From positions 1 through 6,486 of the forward strand of contig WTJQ01000333.1 of assembly GCA_011524785.1 (NCBI GenBank): DNA of 6,486 bases, given 5' to 3'. This document shows, one piece after another, positions 5,128 to 6,486 of the stretch. Under the pieces are notes generated by a model, which was not told the origin of the DNA, made no database searches, and saw only the letters and a list, made by a program, of their open reading frames with translations. Made by a program: the position numbers and the translations under genes. This DNA comes from Planctomycetota bacterium. Lineage in GTDB: Bacteria > Planctomycetota > UBA1135 > GCA-002686595. The stretch's first letter is position 1. Every line of letters begins with the position of its first letter.

Positions 5128-6486
5128 ATGGCCAGCTCCGAGCCCAACCCGCGCCCGGCCGATCGCCGCCGCACGATCCTCGTCGCCGACGACGACGCGG
5201 ACGTCCGCCTCGCCCTCGAGATGCTGCTCGGGTACGAGGGCTTCGAGGTCTGGACCGCCCGCGACGGCGCCGAGGCTTGGGCCCGCCTGGAGCGCAGCGT
5301 CGCGGACGGCACGCCTCCCGCCCTGCTGCTCTCGGACCTCAAGATGCCAGGCCTGGACGGGATGGAGCTGCTGGAGCGCGTCGCCACCCTCGAGTCACCG
5401 CCCCCGGTCATCGTGGTGAGCGGTCACGGGGACGTGGAGACCGCCGTGGGCGCCATGCAGCGCGGCGCGGCCAACTTCCTGGAGAAGCCGCTCGACGACA
5501 ACCGCCTCCGCGCGACCATCCGCGCCACCCTCCGGGAGGGCGAGCTCTCCCAGGAGAACCGTCAGCTGCGCGCGCGCCTCGTCGCCGGGCACGAGCTCGT
5601 CGGGGACGGCCCGGCCATGACCGAGCTGCGCTCCCAGGTCGCGACGATCGCGCGCAGCGACGCCTCGGTCCTGATCACGGGGGAGAACGGAGTCGGCAAG
5701 GAGGTCGTGGCCCGCAACCTCCACGCCGCCAGCGGGCGTGCCGGAGGGCCGTTCGTCACGGTCAACTGCGCCGCGATCCCCGCGGAGCTGATCGAGTCGG
5801 AGCTCTTCGGACACGAGAAGGGCTCGTTCACCGGTGCCCACGAGCGCCGGATCGGGCACTTCGAGGCGGCCTCGGGCGGAACGCTGTTCCTGGACGAGAT
5901 CGGCGACATGCCTCTCGCGGCGCAGGCGAAGGTGCTGCGCGCCCTGGAGACCCGTGAGATCACCCGCGTGGGCGACAGCGGGACGGTCCCCGTCGACATC
6001 CGGGTGCTGGCGGCCACCAACGCGGACCTGGACGAGGCCGTCCAGGAGGGACGCTTCCGCATGGACCTCTTCTACCGCCTCAACGTCGTGCCGATCCGCG
6101 TGCCCGCCCTGCGCGAGCGGCGCGAGGACGTGGGCGCCCTCGCGACCCACCTCCTGGGCCGCCAGGCCGAGCGCTCGGGCACCGCCCACCTGAGCCTGTC
6201 GAGCGAGGCCCTGTCCCTGCTGGAGCGGCACGACTACCCGGGCAACGTCCGCCAGCTCCGGAACCTCCTGGAGGGAGCGGCGATCTTCGCGGAGGGCAGC
6301 GTGATCGAGGCGGCTGCAGTGGAGCGGATGCTCGCGAACGGTCCCGGTCTGGCGGGGGGCGCTCCAGGAGCGGGGCGCGGAGGCGCCGACGACCCCTTCG
6401 AGGCGCCGACCTTCGAGGAGTTCAAGGCGCGCGCGGAGGCGGCGTTCCTGAAGATGCGGCTCGAGCGGAACGACGGGAACATCAAG
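5128..6486 (+). CDS. sigma-54-dependent response regulator (REC-AAA+-Fis HTH), 3' end outside window
   Basis: The 453 visible residues form an NtrC/NtrX-type activator. Receiver, residues 16-132: acidic pocket DDD (21-23), phosphoacceptor Asp70 in SDLKMPG, Ser98, and Lys120 in EKP; all key residues are present. The AAA+ domain spans about 157-400: Walker A GENGVGKE (185-192), sigma-54 contact loop GSFTGA (232-237, Ser in place of the usual Ala), Walker B TLFLDE (252-257), sensor ATN (296-298), FYRLNV (315-320) with a probable arginine finger, and PGNVRQLRNL (371-380). A Gly-rich linker (403-420) leads to ARAEAAFLKMRLERNDGNIK, the beginning of a Fis-type helix-turn-helix. Roughly 30-40 residues should be missing. 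An in-frame ATG at 5119 would add three residues. The gene diverges from anmK. No cognate histidine kinase is visible, though one could follow downstream, so the signal and targets are unknown. Confidence 0.95.
   Translation, partial: MASSEPNPRPADRRRTILVADDDADVRLALEMLLGYEGFEVWTARDGAEAWARLERSVADGTPPALLLSDLKMPGLDGMELLERVATLESPPPVIVVSGHGDVETAVGAMQRGAANFLEKPLDDNRLRATIRATLREGELSQENRQLRARLVAGHELVGDGPAMTELRSQVATIARSDASVLITGENGVGKEVVARNLHAASGRAGGPFVTVNCAAIPAELIESELFGHEKGSFTGAHERRIGHFEAASGGTLFLDEIGDMPLAAQAKVLRALETREITRVGDSGTVPVDIRVLAATNADLDEAVQEGRFRMDLFYRLNVVPIRVPALRERREDVGALATHLLGRQAERSGTAHLSLSSEALSLLERHDYPGNVRQLRNLLEGAAIFAEGSVIEAAAVERMLANGPGLAGGAPGAGRGGADDPFEAPTFEEFKARAEAAFLKMRLERNDGNIK

Noticed and set aside
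6380..6410. Direct repeat GAGGCGCCGAC, two copies 20 bp apart
   Set aside because: It lies in the coding sequence for the flexible linker and following acidic segment of the sigma-54 regulator. The period is not a multiple of three, and with only two copies it looks like chance similarity in GC-rich linker DNA.

Overview
The window is very GC-rich (roughly 70% or more by eye) bacterial chromosomal DNA with an ordinary, gene-dense layout. It holds no insertion sequence, CRISPR array or phage signature. The gene content suggests a high-GC Planctomycetota lineage: an exported TPR/HEAT-repeat protein, an exported squalene-cyclase-like toroid protein, and a sigma-54 regulator. Myxococcota or another Gram-negative phylum cannot be excluded from this stretch alone.

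Layout, left to right. Positions 1-37 (minus) hold only the first codons of a gene whose GTG start overlaps the stop of its upstream neighbour. 34-1329 (minus) encodes a probable exported protein of the prenyltransferase/squalene-cyclase alpha-alpha toroid fold. 1470-1544 (minus) is a tRNA-Thr(CGT) with an encoded CCA end, bracketed by two perfect GC-rich hairpins (1435-1460 and 1551-1576). 1595-3670 (minus) encodes a 691-residue exported protein with N-terminal TPR-like and HEAT repeats, a degenerate response-regulator receiver-like domain, and C-terminal HEAT-like repeats. A good sigma-70-type promoter (3794-3821) and a leader of about 115 nt precede it. 3868-5049 (minus) is anmK, anhydro-N-acetylmuramic acid kinase, for peptidoglycan recycling. 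5128 to the window end (plus) is a sigma-54-dependent response regulator (receiver, AAA+, start of a Fis-type helix-turn-helix) that leaves the window before its stop codon.

Four protein genes and the tRNA lie on the minus strand; the regulator diverges from anmK across a gap of about 78 bp. No functional link among them is proven. The promoter ahead of the HEAT gene argues that it is transcribed separately from anmK. The 4-bp GTGA overlap at the left edge suggests the toroid gene is translationally coupled to the next gene.

The least ordinary item is the HEAT protein. Its central domain looks like a receiver that has lost the phosphoacceptor Asp and the conserved Lys, and it sits behind an export signal with a twin-arginine-like motif. 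An exported pseudo-receiver would have to act as a binding module rather than a phosphorylation switch. Gaps between genes are 140, 50, 197 and 78 bp; none exceeds 300 bp.
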